Source: Microdochium bolleyi
Lineage: Eukaryota > Ascomycota > Sordariomycetes > Xylariales > Microdochiaceae
NCBI GenBank assembly: GCA_001566295.1
Contig: KQ964247.1
Location: forward strand, 2,108,001-2,172,000
Reading direction: 5' to 3'
DNA: 64,000 nt
The translations under genes were made by a program, and so were the position numbers. The notes below the pieces were generated by a model. That model made no database searches, had not been told where the DNA came from, and saw only the letters and a program-made list of their open reading frames with translations. Shown here one piece after another: positions 1 to 11,460 of the stretch; the first letter of the stretch is position 1, and each line of letters opens with the position of its first letter.

Positions 1-646
1 CGTTTGCTGGTTGTGCAAACTCGGGACTTTCCATTGAAAAGTGGCAAAGCGCAAGGACGAATCCTGTTGTGACCTCAATTGAGCAGGTACAGAGTCAGTC
101 GGCGTGACAGAAATGTAAAGTGTTGGATGCTTCTTGAGGTTGGGTCAGCGTACCTTACCTACTTCAATGGCGGATCTGAGCTGGGCAGGGCTGGCTAGAT
201 CGCACAGCTGGGGTACGTACCTCCCTCCATCCCGCAATTCACCAAGCTCAGATCTGTGCAGGCGCGCGCTCGCAATCCTGATGCGTCTGAGCCATTCCGC
301 CCACCACTCGACCTCCCTCCACGCACACGGTCACGATCCTCACCACCGGCTACCCGACCCGACGATTCACTCCAGCATCGCCTTCCCGCATCCTAACCGA
401 TCAGTCTCAGCTCCAGCTATTGCTGCTCTACCGCGATATTGAGTACACACAGCACGAGCCCCGCCACCAACTCTTGTCCGCAGCCCAACGTCGTTCACAC
501 GAGCCTCCGATCGGCGTATCGCTCGCCGCCAGCCAGAGCACTGGTCTTCCGCTCTCTCCATGCGGTTCGACGACAACCACTCTATCACGTACTCGAAGTC
601 TACAGACATATAGCGCTCGTGCATCCAACTGGGCGGCCTCAATACG
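1..646 (+). other. upstream region and leader of CAF1
   Basis: No gene is visible here. The sense strand becomes C/T-rich and G-poor toward position 647, as fungal leaders usually are. Scattered ATGs occur (for example near 128, 169 and 281), so a leader intron or a start close to the gene is possible. The short open frames here overlap in several frames and show no recognisable protein. Confidence 0.5.
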
Positions 647-2193
647 ATGCCTCCAGTCACTGGTTCCCGCTTCCAGAGCGGGCCAGTCCCAATGTATCAC
701 AACCAGTTCCCTTCGCATCCTTCACAATCCCATTCGACAGGTCACCAACCACAATCACTCGCCAATCCTGCCTATCTAACTGCCAATGCGCAGTTGAGCC
801 CTTTCGGTGGAGGTGGTCTCGCGCTCGGAGGTGGGATCGGCGCCGCGGGTGCCGCCTTCGGAGTGGGTGACCAGACTGGCTTCGCAAGCCATGCCGCCAG
901 GTCCAGCTTCCAGCATGGCGCTCAAATGCAGCAGCAACAGCAGCATCTTCACCAGCAATCACACAGCCTGGGCGGCGAGCGCGGACCACGGAATGCCGGC
1001 GCTGGCAAGGCCAGGATTCGGGAGGTCTGGAAGCACAACCTCGAGGAGGAGATGGCAGCGCTCATGGATCTGGTGCAGGACTATCCTTACATCGCAATGG
1101 TAAGACCAGCCTCCAGAGCATAGACCTCTCTGGTGCCGGCTCGGCCTACTGACCTTTCTTCCTCCCCCGACAGGATACCGAGTTCCCTGGTATTGTCGGC
1201 AGGCCAATGGGCAACTTCCGGGGCAAGAGCGATTACCACTATCAATGCCTCCGAGTCAATGTCGATCTGCTGAAAGTTATTCAGATTGGCATCAGCCTGT
1301 TCAACGAGAAGGGCGAGACACCACCAGAAAGGCCGCACCCGTCAGACGGCCACACACAAAGCAAGCGTCATGGCCCCGTGCCCCAGACCTGGCAATTCAA
1401 CTTCAAGTTCTCACTTCAGGATGATATGTTCAATCAGGCGTCCATCGACTCTTTGAAGGAGGCCGGCATCGACTTCAACGCGATGGAGCGTGACGGCATA
1501 GACCCAAACAAATTCGCCGCGCTCTTGATTCCCTCCGGCCTCGTCTGCTTCCCTCAGATAAAGTGGCTGTCCTTCCACGGTGGCTACGACTTTGGGTACC
1601 TCACAAAGCTGCTCAACGACGACAAACTGCCCAAGGACGAGTTCGAGTTCGACAGTATATTGAAAAAGTGGTTCCCTTCGGTTTATGATGTCAAGCACCT
1701 GATGAAATACGCTGTCAAGCTCCACGCCAATGGCTTGGTGACTCCTAACCCTGGGCTAGTCGAGATCTTCCAGAAATTCGAGCAGAAGTCAGGTCTGGAA
1801 AGCACCGCCGACGCCTTGAAGATCAAGAGAGTTGGAATAGCACATCAGGCCGGCTCCGACAGCCTTCTTACGGGCAAAGTCTTCTTCGCGCTCAAAGAGC
1901 GCATCTACGACGGCGAGATCCCCGATGACCATATTGGTAAGATCTGGGGGCTTGGGTTCTCCGGCCTAGAGATGCCCATAGCAGCACACCTCGGAGCTGG
2001 CGTCGAGAACACACCGCCGTCTAGCATGAACGGGACAGGCAACAATGCAGGTCCGAGCACACCAAGCACGGGCAATGCTGGGCTCGCCAGCACGCCAGGA
2101 GGGCAATCACACAACACCAACGGCATGACAGGAATGGGACCCATGACGCCCGGTGGAGGTGGCGGCGTTTTTGGTCGGTTCGCGATGAGCTAG
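647..2193 (+). CDS. CAF1: CCR4-NOT deadenylase subunit Caf1/Pop2
   Basis: Poly(A)-specific 3'-5' exoribonuclease of the CCR4-NOT complex, which shortens mRNA tails in the cytoplasm. Two exons, 647-1099 and 1174-2193, flank a 74-nt GT-AG intron and give 490 residues. The first 120 or so residues are a disordered Gly/Gln/His-rich extension with a short Gln run. The RNase D-like domain follows. The DEDDh residues are readable: Asp152 and Glu154 in DTEFPG right after the splice junction, Asp290 in HGGYDF, and His375 with Asp380 in HQAGSDSLLT. The tail (from about residue 415) is Gly/Ser/Thr/Asn-rich. The start is a true ATG. Family continuity across the junction (YPYIAM/DTEFPG) fixes the intron. 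Its 3' end faces FYV10. Confidence 0.96.
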
Positions 2194-3304
2194 CATCACC
2201 CACAACCGACAGGACCAACAACCCGCGCGACGCACTACCGCAAGAATAATCACGGATCAAAAACTCATGTTCCCGATTCACACGAGGATCAGTATCTGAT
2301 GCGTCAATCTTCTCCGCGTCCCTTTTATGGTGAACCCCCGCCGGGTCTACCAAACCCCCTCCAAAGCCAGTCAAGTTACACACAACCACCTTGGGAACCG
2401 AAACCACAGCCAAACCCCCTGACTTACAGGCCTGGTATGGAGTTCGTACAAAGAATTCTCAGCAATACTATCTTGCGAGATGATACTTACTGAAGAACCT
2501 GGAAAGCCTGGAGGGATGGCTTGATAGAAGCTCATTCAGACGCTGTCTATATCTTGATTCTCCAGGCATGCAACCACCACAACATGATCTTCCAGGGCTG
2601 AGGCAAGCCCCATCTCGTGGCAGCACGGCCATCACCCATCGATGTATATGTTAGTCTTCTCTATTGTACTATTGGCGCAAGGGGGCTTCGATCATGTGTG
2701 CTTCTTGGCTTTGAAGCTTGCAGAGGGGCATGTTTGTTCGCCATGGTGGCGAGGATTAGTACTTGGCTATAAAGCGAATTCTTATATCGTGGGCGCTCTC
2801 CACTGCCTCGGTGTCGCGGAAGTGTACATAGTGTATTGTTGCACATGCTCCTACTCTATAATTTGGGTCCAACAGGTATTTATGCCACAATCATCGCACG
2901 TGTTGAAGGCTTCGCTCGCCATCTTACGAGGGCTGCCGAAATGTAAGCGGAAGCTAAGCACTTCCGTGTGGGAAACCCGGCTTAGATATGTGCTACGCTA
3001 GTTCTGTTATCCCATGGCAAGTTCAAAAGCGTGACTGCAACCAGCGCCAATCTCCATACTCCGAAAAATGTGACCTTGAAGCATGGGAACCGTGAAATAT
3101 TCCCCAATAACAATAATAGCGGTGCTGGTTGTGAGGGTTGCTGCAGTTCGCAGCCCCTACTTCGAACGCCATTGTACAGTAACGCCAAAGCTAACCGGTG
3201 AACCGTGGGCCATAAGAATAAAGACTGTAGTGGAGCGCTAACGAAATACAGGAGATTTGTAAAGTTAATCGAGGACATGCCCGTCCAGGCTATCGGCGTC
3301 CTCT
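2194..3304. other. convergent intergenic region CAF1/FYV10
   Basis: Holds the 3' ends of two convergent genes. A small open frame at 2299-2493 and others show no known protein and are probably untranslated sequence. A Pumilio-type octamer TGTACATA lies at 2824-2831 on the CAF1 strand, about 630 nt after its stop. Whether it lies in the mRNA is unknown. Confidence 0.4.
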
Positions 3305-4614
3305 TTATGTGATATACACCTTCTTAAGCCTATCCACATCAAACACATCGCCGGTCCGTAGGTCCTTGACCTGATCGTCGGCTAGTCCGGCTTTTCTGGC
3401 GTACTCGTCGAGCCGGGCCTTCCCGTAGGCGCGGTCATTAGGGAGCAGCAGCAGGTCATGCTCGACGTGACTCTTGCTGTGGAACGCGTAGGGCACATTG
3501 CGGGCAAGCTCGTTGAGCTCGGTGCTGCATATTGGACACACGCTCGTAGCAAGCGACAAGGAAGTGGCGTGGCTTGGCGGCGCGGCCGTCGAGGCTGCGT
3601 GTGTCGTGCTGTGGCAGGCGGGCGTCTTGAGTGCAGACAAGCCTGAGGACAGGGCGACGTGCAGTAGCGGGATCGAGGGAAGAGAGAGCAGATTGTTGTG
3701 CGTTGTTGTGAAAAGGTCAGCGAGCACACGCCATCGGTCGTCTGAGTACAGGTCTGCGTAGGCCCGGGGCGCGGAGGATGGGGTCACGGCGAGCATGCCG
3801 CAAGCCCTTAGGACTTCTTTGTGGTACGTGTCCTTGTGTGGCATAAGGTACTTCCGCGCGTGGTTCAGAGCTTCGTTTGGCCGTGTTCGGGATCGCGTGC
3901 GGACGAGTTCGATGTATTGCTGGTATCGAAGCATGAATTCGAGATTGCTCTGCAAGTCGGGAAAATGATGTTGGTTAGTAACAGCGCCAGACGAGCACTA
4001 CATTGCTGCAGACTCACATTGATCTTGCGCAGCTCCTTCTTGGTATCGCCCGCTGTGCACCAGGCGAGGGCCTCGGCCACGCTCCTGTTCAAGAGGCTCT
4101 TTCGGATCCTGCTCATTTGCTCAAACGTCTCGACGTCGGCAAGGAGTTCGATGTTCTTCTCCTCGGCAAGGGCCCGGGCGCTCTCGTTGTGGCCGTGGCG
4201 CAGGAGATAATCGACGAGCAAGCGGTCAAGGCGAATGCGGCTCCACACGTCGTATTTTACGTCCTCGACGCTATGGATGCTATAGAGCTCGGCGAGGTGG
4301 CGGACGCGGGCTTCCTCGTGGCGGTGGAGCCTGGTCTCCTCCTCCGAGAAGGCAATAAGCTTGCGCTTGACGCCGCGCATGCGGGCGATCATGGTGTCGA
4401 GGCTGTTGAGGACATCCTGCTGCGAGGCCCGTCCGTTGACGCAGCCGGTGGCTGTGTCCTTGAGGGCGTTCTTGATGTGGGCACCCTCCTTCTCGACCTC
4501 ATAGTGGGCAAGGCGGAGGTTCTTGCGGAGCAGCTCATAGGGAAGCCGCAGCAAGGGCTGTTCGAGCAGGAGGTGGTTCTCGTGGTCGAGCTTTGGAGCG
4601 CTGTGGTCTGCCAT
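3305..4614 (-). CDS. FYV10: GID/CTLH E3 ubiquitin ligase subunit Fyv10/Gid9 (MAEA family)
   Basis: RING-like subunit of the GID/CTLH ubiquitin ligase, which in yeast degrades gluconeogenic enzymes when glucose returns. Exons are 4614-4018 and 3949-3305, separated by a 68-nt intron, giving 413 residues. The N-terminal part is helical. It is followed by a LisH-like segment (RLLVDYLLRHGHNESA, about residue 150), a CTLH stretch across the junction (WCTAGDTKKELRKIN then SNLEFMLRYQQYIELV), CRA helices, and a C-terminal degenerate RING beginning CPIC at about residues 337-340. It ends in the family-typical DVFDVDRLKKVYIT. The start at 4614 (MADHSAPKL) is the first ATG of the conserved frame; codons upstream are low-complexity leader. 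It is divergent from CBF1. Confidence 0.95.
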
Positions 4615-4760
4615 GTTGAAGTGCGAGATATCTAAAGTTCGAGGGTTGAGGTGTCGGTGTTGGAGATTGAGTTGGTCCTTATCCCCAACTTCGAGCTTGG
4701 GCGTTGACGTCGACGCCCTGGGGAAGGAGCCATGTGCCGCCCCACCTGCAGGCCGCGGCC

Positions 4761-4773
4761 GGGGGGGGGGGGG
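4761..4773 (+). repeat. poly-G tract (13 G)
   Basis: Run of 13 G about 147 bp upstream of the FYV10 start codon. Length is prone to sequencing error. Confidence 0.85.
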
Positions 4774-6182
4774 CGCCGGGGGCTTTGCCGTGATTATCCT
4801 CCGAATGCCGGCCCGGCCGGAGGGCACTCTCTCTCAAAACAAGGTATCTAGTGGAAGTGAAGCGGCACAACTCCTCCAGTCGTGCAGCTATTACGTGGTG
4901 TGCTGAGGACAGACGTCGTTCAAAGCAGAGCCTAGCTTCGTTGCGCACGCAGTCAGTCCGGCCAGAGCCAGTTTCAACTTCTCAGGTAGTGCTTCTCCAG
5001 CGTCGTGCTCGTCTTGAGAAGTGCAAAAAGCGCAATCTGAGCAAGACCCCCGAGCTGTACCTTTGAATCAATAGTTTGTGATTGTTGGCGCGATCACACA
5101 TAGCTGCCATAAAAGGACAGTCTGTACTCCGTATCCCTGCTCGCTTGCTGCAGGTGCAAGTGAGTGAGGACGCATGCCTGGGCATTGACAAGGGTCGCCA
5201 TCCATAGCTGCAGCTGTCCCGTAGGCCAACCAACCGGATCATTCCCAGGCATCAGCATGGCGATGGCAAAGTGGTTACTACGCTGTCAGTGTTGACTTGA
5301 CAAGGAAATGGTCTAGACGATTGTGGGTGATTTATGGGGTCTCTGTTGTTGACGGACAGGCTTCTCATGACTGACCAGCTGCCGCCCACTCCGCTGGAAC
5401 TTGCACGGGATCCTGAATGGAAGCCGAAGGTATGCTTGGCTGCAGCAGCACCGAGTCAAGAGCGGACAGGGCTGCGGAGTACAAGTGTGCTTGAGGTTGC
5501 ATACACCAAGCCACGGATGGACCCTGGCCGTGGCACGTTGGAAGAGCCGTGGTCTCAGTGTCAGTCAGCCCCTCGTGATGCACAGGACGAGTACGCAGGA
5601 GGGAGAGCGGCAGCCATGCGCAGAGCACATGACCACCCATCTACCGGCGAGGCTGCAGCAGGAAGTGGTGCTGGAGGCCTAGGCATCGTCTCAGAGCTGG
5701 GAGGTGGTGTGTGGGATGAGGAAAGGCTGCCCAGTGGCGTGCAACACAGACAAAGGGCAAGTGCGGGAGAGGTCAGTGCAGTACAGTCCAAAGCCCCAGA
5801 TCTTCGCACTGCTTGTCCCCCCCATGGATCCTCGAGTCCCCCCTCCACATCGGACACGACCAGGCCCTCTTCTCAGCTGACCAAGCCCATCCGCTCCGTC
5901 CCAAAACCCGTGACACTCCCGCCTCGTCGACGACGCCCGCCGCCAGGAATAGTCCGATTCGACGAATACAAGATCGTCCGTTGCCGTCCCGGAACTGGTC
6001 CCTTCAGAACTTGTCCTGCAACCCGCTTCGAAAGCCCTGGAGTCTCTGGGGGCTTCGATTTGCTTTTGTCCAGCACCAGGTACAGCCGGTCCGTCGACGC
6101 GTCCCTGATTGATATCTGGGACCGACTTGGCTCCGTACCCGCGCGAACACGTGAACAGCCCGCCAGATCACCTGATCACATC

Positions 6183-6699
6183 GTGAGTATTGGCCCAGCT
6201 CTCCTACTGTCCGCATCGCTCCCCGCAAGCTCCAGTCCAGTCAATCACGCATCTCTCCATTGCGCGACTGGTCTGTCAATGCTGCGCGCAATACTTCGAT
6301 GGGTCCAAGTCCGCAATCAGACGCTGCGCACCTACGATCTCACGCATGCACGCACGCACAGCCACGTCGTCGCTGCCAGCCATCATCGCGCACCCTTCTG
6401 CGGTTCCTGATGTCATGACATGCTGCCGGCACATCTGGCATACCCATGGCATGATCACTTCATGTATCCTGCCACTTGTTGCCGTTCCAGTCTGTCAGTC
6501 AGCATGGCTCGTGAAGGACAAGTCGGCGATCATAGCTGCGTGACCCTGCGAAGCGTCAGTTAGCTACCCAGACCAGGATCTGTCGTCGTGCAGGGCAGCT
6601 ACCGCACTGGCACTACTCGCCCATGCTCGTTCATCACTCTGCACTCCATCTGTGAAGATGTGTTTCGGCCGGGCCGATACTAACTTCCGCGCTTCACAG
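6183..6699 (+). other. probable 5' leader intron of CBF1
   Basis: A perfect branch-site heptamer TACTAAC at 6678-6684 is followed 15 nt later by the acceptor TTCACAG ending at 6699. The best upstream donor I see is GTGAGTAT at 6183, giving a 517-nt intron ending 104 nt before the start codon. The acceptor end is well supported by sequence; the donor is inferred. Confidence 0.6.
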
Positions 6700-6803
6700 T
6701 GAGGTCGATCCGGGCTCAAAGCCCGTCTTGCGCAAGTCGCTTCTACCACAGCTTCCATGATAGAAACAGCCCAGGCTCGGACGACACACCCACACAAGTC
6801 GCG

Positions 6804-7858
6804 ATGGACTCACACAGCTATGCTCAGGCAGAGTCGCTGCTGGAGCCTTTGACGCACATTAATCGAGAGCATCTCGTAGCGATGGCTGCGGACGCAGTGG
6901 CCGAGCATGCGGAATACTCGACATCACCTACGAGCCCAACACAGAAGCGCAAGCGTACTGGCCCAGACTCCTCGCCAGAGTCTCGCAGGTCAAAACGTGG
7001 TGGTGCCGCTGCCGCAATGAGCGCGCCCGACCCTGCTTCCGCCGCGTACGTCGAGAGTGCCGTGGAGGCTGCCCAAGCTGCTGCCCAAGCAGCGAACGTG
7101 AATGCCGACTTCAGCGCGCTACAGCAAGCCGCTGCCGACCACCCGGACTCCAATGTATCGGGCACAGCAACTCCCGCGCTGGGTACTCTGTATCCCACAA
7201 TTCACATCCCGCCGAGCACGGATGAGACGTTTGCAGCTCATACAGACCCTGAACCCGAGCACCATCACGATTCTGCATTCAGTACAAACGACCTGATGCA
7301 TGCCGATGGACTGCCAAGGAGGAACTCAAGTGCAGCATCGTTGTCGCAGCCATCTCCACAGAACGGAGTGAGACCCAGCCATTCCCCATACTCTGGTAGT
7401 CTTCTTCCCAAGCCCGCGGTGGGCTCGGAAGAATGGCACAAGCTCAGGAAAGATAACCACAAAGAAGGTGCGTCGCGACAGATCGAAATCCTGCATAATT
7501 ATTGCTTATCGAGCTAATATTTGCCGCCGTAGTCGAACGACGACGACGTGAAACCATCAATGAGGGCATCAACGAGCTCGCCAAGATAGTCCCAGGCTGT
7601 GAGAAGAACAAAGGCTCTATCTTGCAGCGTACAGTGGCCTACATCACACAACTGAGAGATAACGAAGCTCAGAATCTCGAGAAATGGACCCTGGAGAAGC
7701 TCCTGACAGAACAAGCCATCGAGGAGCTGAGTTCCTCCAACGACAAGCTCAAGCAGGAATGCGAGCGCGTGTACCGAGAACTTGGAATCTGGAAGCAGGT
7801 CGCGCAGAACGCCGGCTTACAACCACCACAGCATGAAAAGGATGGCGCGAGTAGCTGA
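6804..7858 (+). CDS. CBF1: bHLH transcription factor, Cbf1/centromere-binding factor type
   Basis: Nuclear E-box (CACGTG) binding protein. In yeasts Cbf1 controls sulphur amino acid, respiratory and phosphate genes and binds centromere element I. Exons 6804-7467 and 7533-7858 are split by a 65-nt intron with a GCTAAT branch site, giving 329 residues. Residues 1-200 are disordered and Ala/Ser/Pro-rich, with a basic cluster QKRKR near residue 50. The bHLH starts around residue 215 (WHKLRKDNHKE/VERRRRETINE). Its E-R-R-R-R basic contacts are intact, and the intron cuts inside the basic region. Helix 2 (KGSILQRTVAYITQL) leads into a leucine-zipper-like coiled coil (from EKLLTEQAIEEL to the C-terminus). 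The start is the first ATG in frame after the probable leader intron. Confidence 0.94.
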
Positions 7859-8740
7859 CACTGTCATTGGAAATCAGCCAGACTCGGAGAGTGCTCTTTC
7901 CTCTTTTCGTCTCCACGTACTATTATACCCGGAACAATGTTCCAATAATCATTAGCTTTCTTTGTTTGGGGTTTCATATTTGCTTGTTACGGGCTCTGGG
8001 GTTTTCTCGGGCTTGCATGCGATGCACAGCCAGTCAACAGCAAGCAGGAGATGTGCTGTGGCAGAGACGAGCCGAGCAGGAGTATCCATCACGGGCCCCA
8101 GGGTCGCCTCACCAAGGCAGCTTCCGCAGCTCCACACTACATGGTGTCCGGCAAGCCCGGCTCAGCTTGACAAGACAATACAATGCTTGCTCGGCGTGCT
8201 ATCCACATTTGTGATTATCCTAAGCTAAAGAAAGCCGTCCAGCACTTTCATTGCCCAGTGGATTCATTCTAGCTGTCCTATGGACTATGTGTTGGTGGCG
8301 TTTGCTTTATGCGTCCACGTCGTGACCTGGGCCCAGCCGCCGGAAAAGCTGGCACAGGAGTTGCAGCCGCGGTGTAACACCAATCCTGTCCACGCCGTGC
8401 CCCTACCTGAGACCTAAGTAGCCTCCGTACCTTGAGGTCCACGTCTTGAGTCGCACGGAACACAAGGTACATTGTATCTGTCCCGGGATGTGTACGGAAG
8501 GCCCTCGTCTCACTCCCGCGAGACGTGTTCATATTTCACGGCCTTCCGGCAGGACGAAGCAATGGTCAGGATTCATAGTTTGTGATGACTGCAGGGTTGC
8601 ACGAAGTCTGGCTCGTCTGGCACAGGAGGCCCACAGGATGCCACTATTCCGCACACATGGGAGGCAGCGCCCGCAGTGTCCGAGCTAGGTTGTTCTAGAT
8701 GCATTTTGTGCTGTCAGGCAGCGGAGGAATGGATGGAATG
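7859..8740. other. intergenic region CBF1/eIF5
   Basis: Contains the CBF1 3' end and distal promoter of the eIF5 gene. A CTCCGTAC half motif lies at 8423-8430. The short open frames overlap one another in both strands and look random. I see no gene. Confidence 0.5.
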
Positions 8741-9588
8741 TACGGATCACGGCGCTGCTAGCCCGGCCTAGACGTCGTCTCACCACGGCGATTCGTCGCT
8801 TCCAAATTTTCTCTGGGCCCCCTCGTTTTCCCCTCCTCCCCACTTCTTTGCGTGCTGCCTGCCCTGCCCTGCACTGCGCTCTTCTGCCACAACATCCCAC
8901 GACGGCAACCAGTCTCGCTTTCTCAACCATAGCAACCACCTGCCATTGCACAACCACATCCTTCGGCTTCGCCAGACAAAGGCAAACCTCAGCAACCCGT
9001 CTGAACGAGTTGCTTATTGCCCCATCTGATCACAGGCTTCGTCTTGAGAAACAAAACCCACCACCCGCCGCGCGCACTTCGTCAGCATCGTCGTGTCATC
9101 CGCTCTCGTGGTTCGCCATCCTCTTCAACAGTCCTCGGACTCTGAACGACCCATCCACATATCCGGCCAGATCACACTGCTGTTTATGTATCTTTACGAC
9201 CAGTCCGCTGTGCTTAGACACCTCCCCCCATTGACGCTCCAGTCATTTCGCATACCGCGGAAACCCTCCAGTCCCAACATCAGTTCCATCGGCTGAATCA
9301 CGTCGCGAGCATCTCGTCTTCGAGTTCATGCATTCCAACGCCCGTCATACATCTATAGCTTCCTCTATGTTCTCCAAGGACCATCCCCTCTACTAACGTC
9401 AAGCCCGGCCGTCCCACCAGCACCAAGCACCTCGTCTTGTTTCTCCACAATCAGCCTATTCTCGCCTGCTGTGCCCCTTCGTCCTCTACTCAAAGAGTCC
9501 GTCTCTCGACCTGCACAATAGCAGATCACCAGAAAGCCATCTATACCACGCCACGCTGAGCTGATCGGCTCAAAACAATACCGCAATC
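8741..9588 (+). promoter_or_regulatory. eIF5 leader with two upstream ORFs
   Basis: The C/T-rich sense strand has no ATG from 8741 to 9185. Two uORFs follow: 9186-9296 (36 codons, start context TTTATGT) and 9328-9396 (22 codons, context TTCATGC). Both starts have a pyrimidine at -3 and no G at +4, which is poor. The main eIF5 start is strong (A at -3, G at +4). A competing reading is a leader intron: TACTAAC lies at 9391-9397 with an AG at 9419-9420, and a weak donor GTATCT at 9188 would remove both uORFs. Confidence 0.6.
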
Positions 9589-10963
9589 ATGGCTACCGTC
9601 AACGTTCGTCGCGATGTCACCGACGCCTTCTACCGCTACAAGATGGAGAAGCTGCAGACCAAGATTGAAGGCAAAGGTAACGGCATCAAGACCGTCGTCG
9701 TCAACTTGAGCAGCGTCGCCCAGTCTTTGGCCCGCCCTCCTGCCTATGTCATCAAGTACTTCGGTTTCGAGCTTGGGGCTCAGACCAACATCGATCCCGC
9801 TGACGACCGTTGGATCATCAACGGCGCTCATGACGCAACTAAGCTTCAGGACTACCTCGATGGCTTCATCAACAAGTTCGTTCTCTGCAGAAAGTGCAAG
9901 AACCCTGAGACCGACGTCAACATCAAGGACGGCAACATTATCCTCGACTGCAAGGCCTGTGGCCAGCGCACCGATGTCGACCTTCGCCACAAGTTGAGCG
10001 GCTACATCATCAAGAACCAGCCTTCCAAGAAGGGCGGCAAGAAGGACAAGGCCGAGCGCAAAGCTGCTCGCAAGGCTAAGCAACAGGCCCTTCAGAACGG
10101 AGGCAAGGAGAATGGTGACGGCAGCGGTGGCGACGAGGGCTCCGAGAACGGCTCCAACGAGAACGGCGGCAAGAATGATGAGGAGGACGATGATGATGTT
10201 GGCAGTGACGACGAGTTCACCCGCAGAATTAACGCCGACGCTCAGGTCCTTGATGCCCCCACCGAGGTCAAGGACGATGAATGGGCAGTAGACATGTCCG
10301 AGAAGGCCGTCAAGGCCCGCCAGAGTCAGCTCCCAGACGAGTTTCGTAAGAAGCTCGTCCTTGGTGATGCTGGCGGCGAGGACGAGGAGGAGGACGCGGA
10401 GGGCGGTGGCAACACAGTCTACGACACTCTTGGTGACTGGATCCTTGAGGAGGTCAAGAATAAGGGTGGCGTTGACAAGGTCGACGATGTCGACGTCTAC
10501 GTCAAGGCCAAGGAGCTTGGCATTGAGGGCAAGCACCGTACCCTTCTGGTCCTTGTGCAGACGCTGTTCGACCAGAACGTTGTCGCTCAGCTTCCTAAGC
10601 GCGCTGGGCTTCTCAAGCAGGTAAGTCTTATATCCTCGCCATTATTTTGAGCACCACCTGACATTCCGCAAACAGATCATCACCTCTGAGCGTCACCAGA
10701 AGGCGTTCCTTGGTGGTATCGAGCGCCTGCTCGCCCACCTTGACAAGGAGGAGCCTGGTTTCCTGACCAGCGATAAGGTCACCAAGGTTCTACACCAGGT
10801 CTACGACAAGGACCTCGCTGAGGAGGAGGTCATTACCAAGTGGGGCACCAAGGGCAGCAAGAAGTACACTGAGCCTGCCACCAACAAGAAGATTCGCACC
10901 GCGGCGAAGCCGTTCATCCAGTGGCTCGAGGAGGCCGAGGAGGACGAGTCTGACGACGAGTAG
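9589..10963 (+). CDS. TIF5: translation initiation factor eIF5
   Basis: GTPase-activating protein for eIF2 in the scanning 43S complex. Exons 9589-10620 and 10676-10963 (55-nt intron) give 439 residues. The N-terminal domain carries the arginine finger in FYRYKM (Arg16 here) and the zinc ribbon Cys100, Cys103, Cys121, Cys124 (CRKC...CKAC). A Lys-rich then acidic linker occupies about residues 150-240. The C-terminal W2/HEAT domain contains the acidic-aromatic segments, ending FIQWLEEAEEDESDDE, the surface that binds eIF2-beta and eIF3. Reading runs unbroken from the first strong ATG and the last junction GLLKQ/IITSERHQKAFLGG matches the family. Confidence 0.97.
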
Positions 10964-11460
10964 GCCGTTGTCCCCCGTTGTTGACCTCGTGAAACGAAGT
11001 CGCCGTTTTCTTCTCGTTGTGTTGAGAGTGCGCCCTCGTGGGTCATGTTGGTTTCGGTCAAAGGCACGAAAAGGCCTTAGGACGGTTTCTGTGAGCAATG
11101 GAAATGATGGGTGCAGCTTTTGCTTCACTGGGTCGTCTCGTTGGTAGTCTGTGTTATGTGTTCTTCTGCCAAATAATGCAATCAACTCCGCTCTTCATCA
11201 TCATCGTGGTAGACTTGAAAGACATTTTTTCGAAACGATATGCCTTCTGACATGACTTATTTCTTTTCGTGAACACAACATTTACTAAGAATGATCGAAT
11301 GGGACCATAGTAATCGCCATGTCCGATTCACCGTGACAAGCAGATACATGTATTTGTGACAGTCTCTATTGAAGATATCAAGCATAGTGAAAGCCCGCAC
11401 AAGACGCAGCACTACCACGACAAGACGCATGGCGTACAATCATCACTGGACTGACAAGAA
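10964..11460. other. convergent intergenic region
   Basis: 3' ends of the eIF5 gene and the large disordered-protein gene. No further gene or repeat is visible. Confidence 0.5.

Larger units (their letters stand above)
4615..6803. other. divergent intergenic region FYV10/CBF1
   Basis: About 2.2 kb of promoters and leaders. It includes a 13-G run (4761-4773), a GTACTCCGTA motif (5124-5133), a CTCCGTAC half motif (6131-6138) and a CACGTG E-box (6148-6153). The 358-codon open frame at 5334-6410 (+) has no recognisable domain and changes composition along its length, so I do not call it a gene. The right end carries a probable leader intron of CBF1 (separate entry). Confidence 0.5.

Noticed and set aside
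5334..6410. 358-codon plus-strand open frame upstream of CBF1
   Set aside because: Starts at an ATG, but shows no domain, has shifting composition, overlaps frames on both strands and ends inside the probable CBF1 leader intron.
9541..10536. 331-codon minus-strand frame over eIF5
   Set aside because: Exact antisense shadow of the eIF5 exon; Leu/Val-rich composition is the usual mirror of Lys/Glu/Asp-rich coding sequence.
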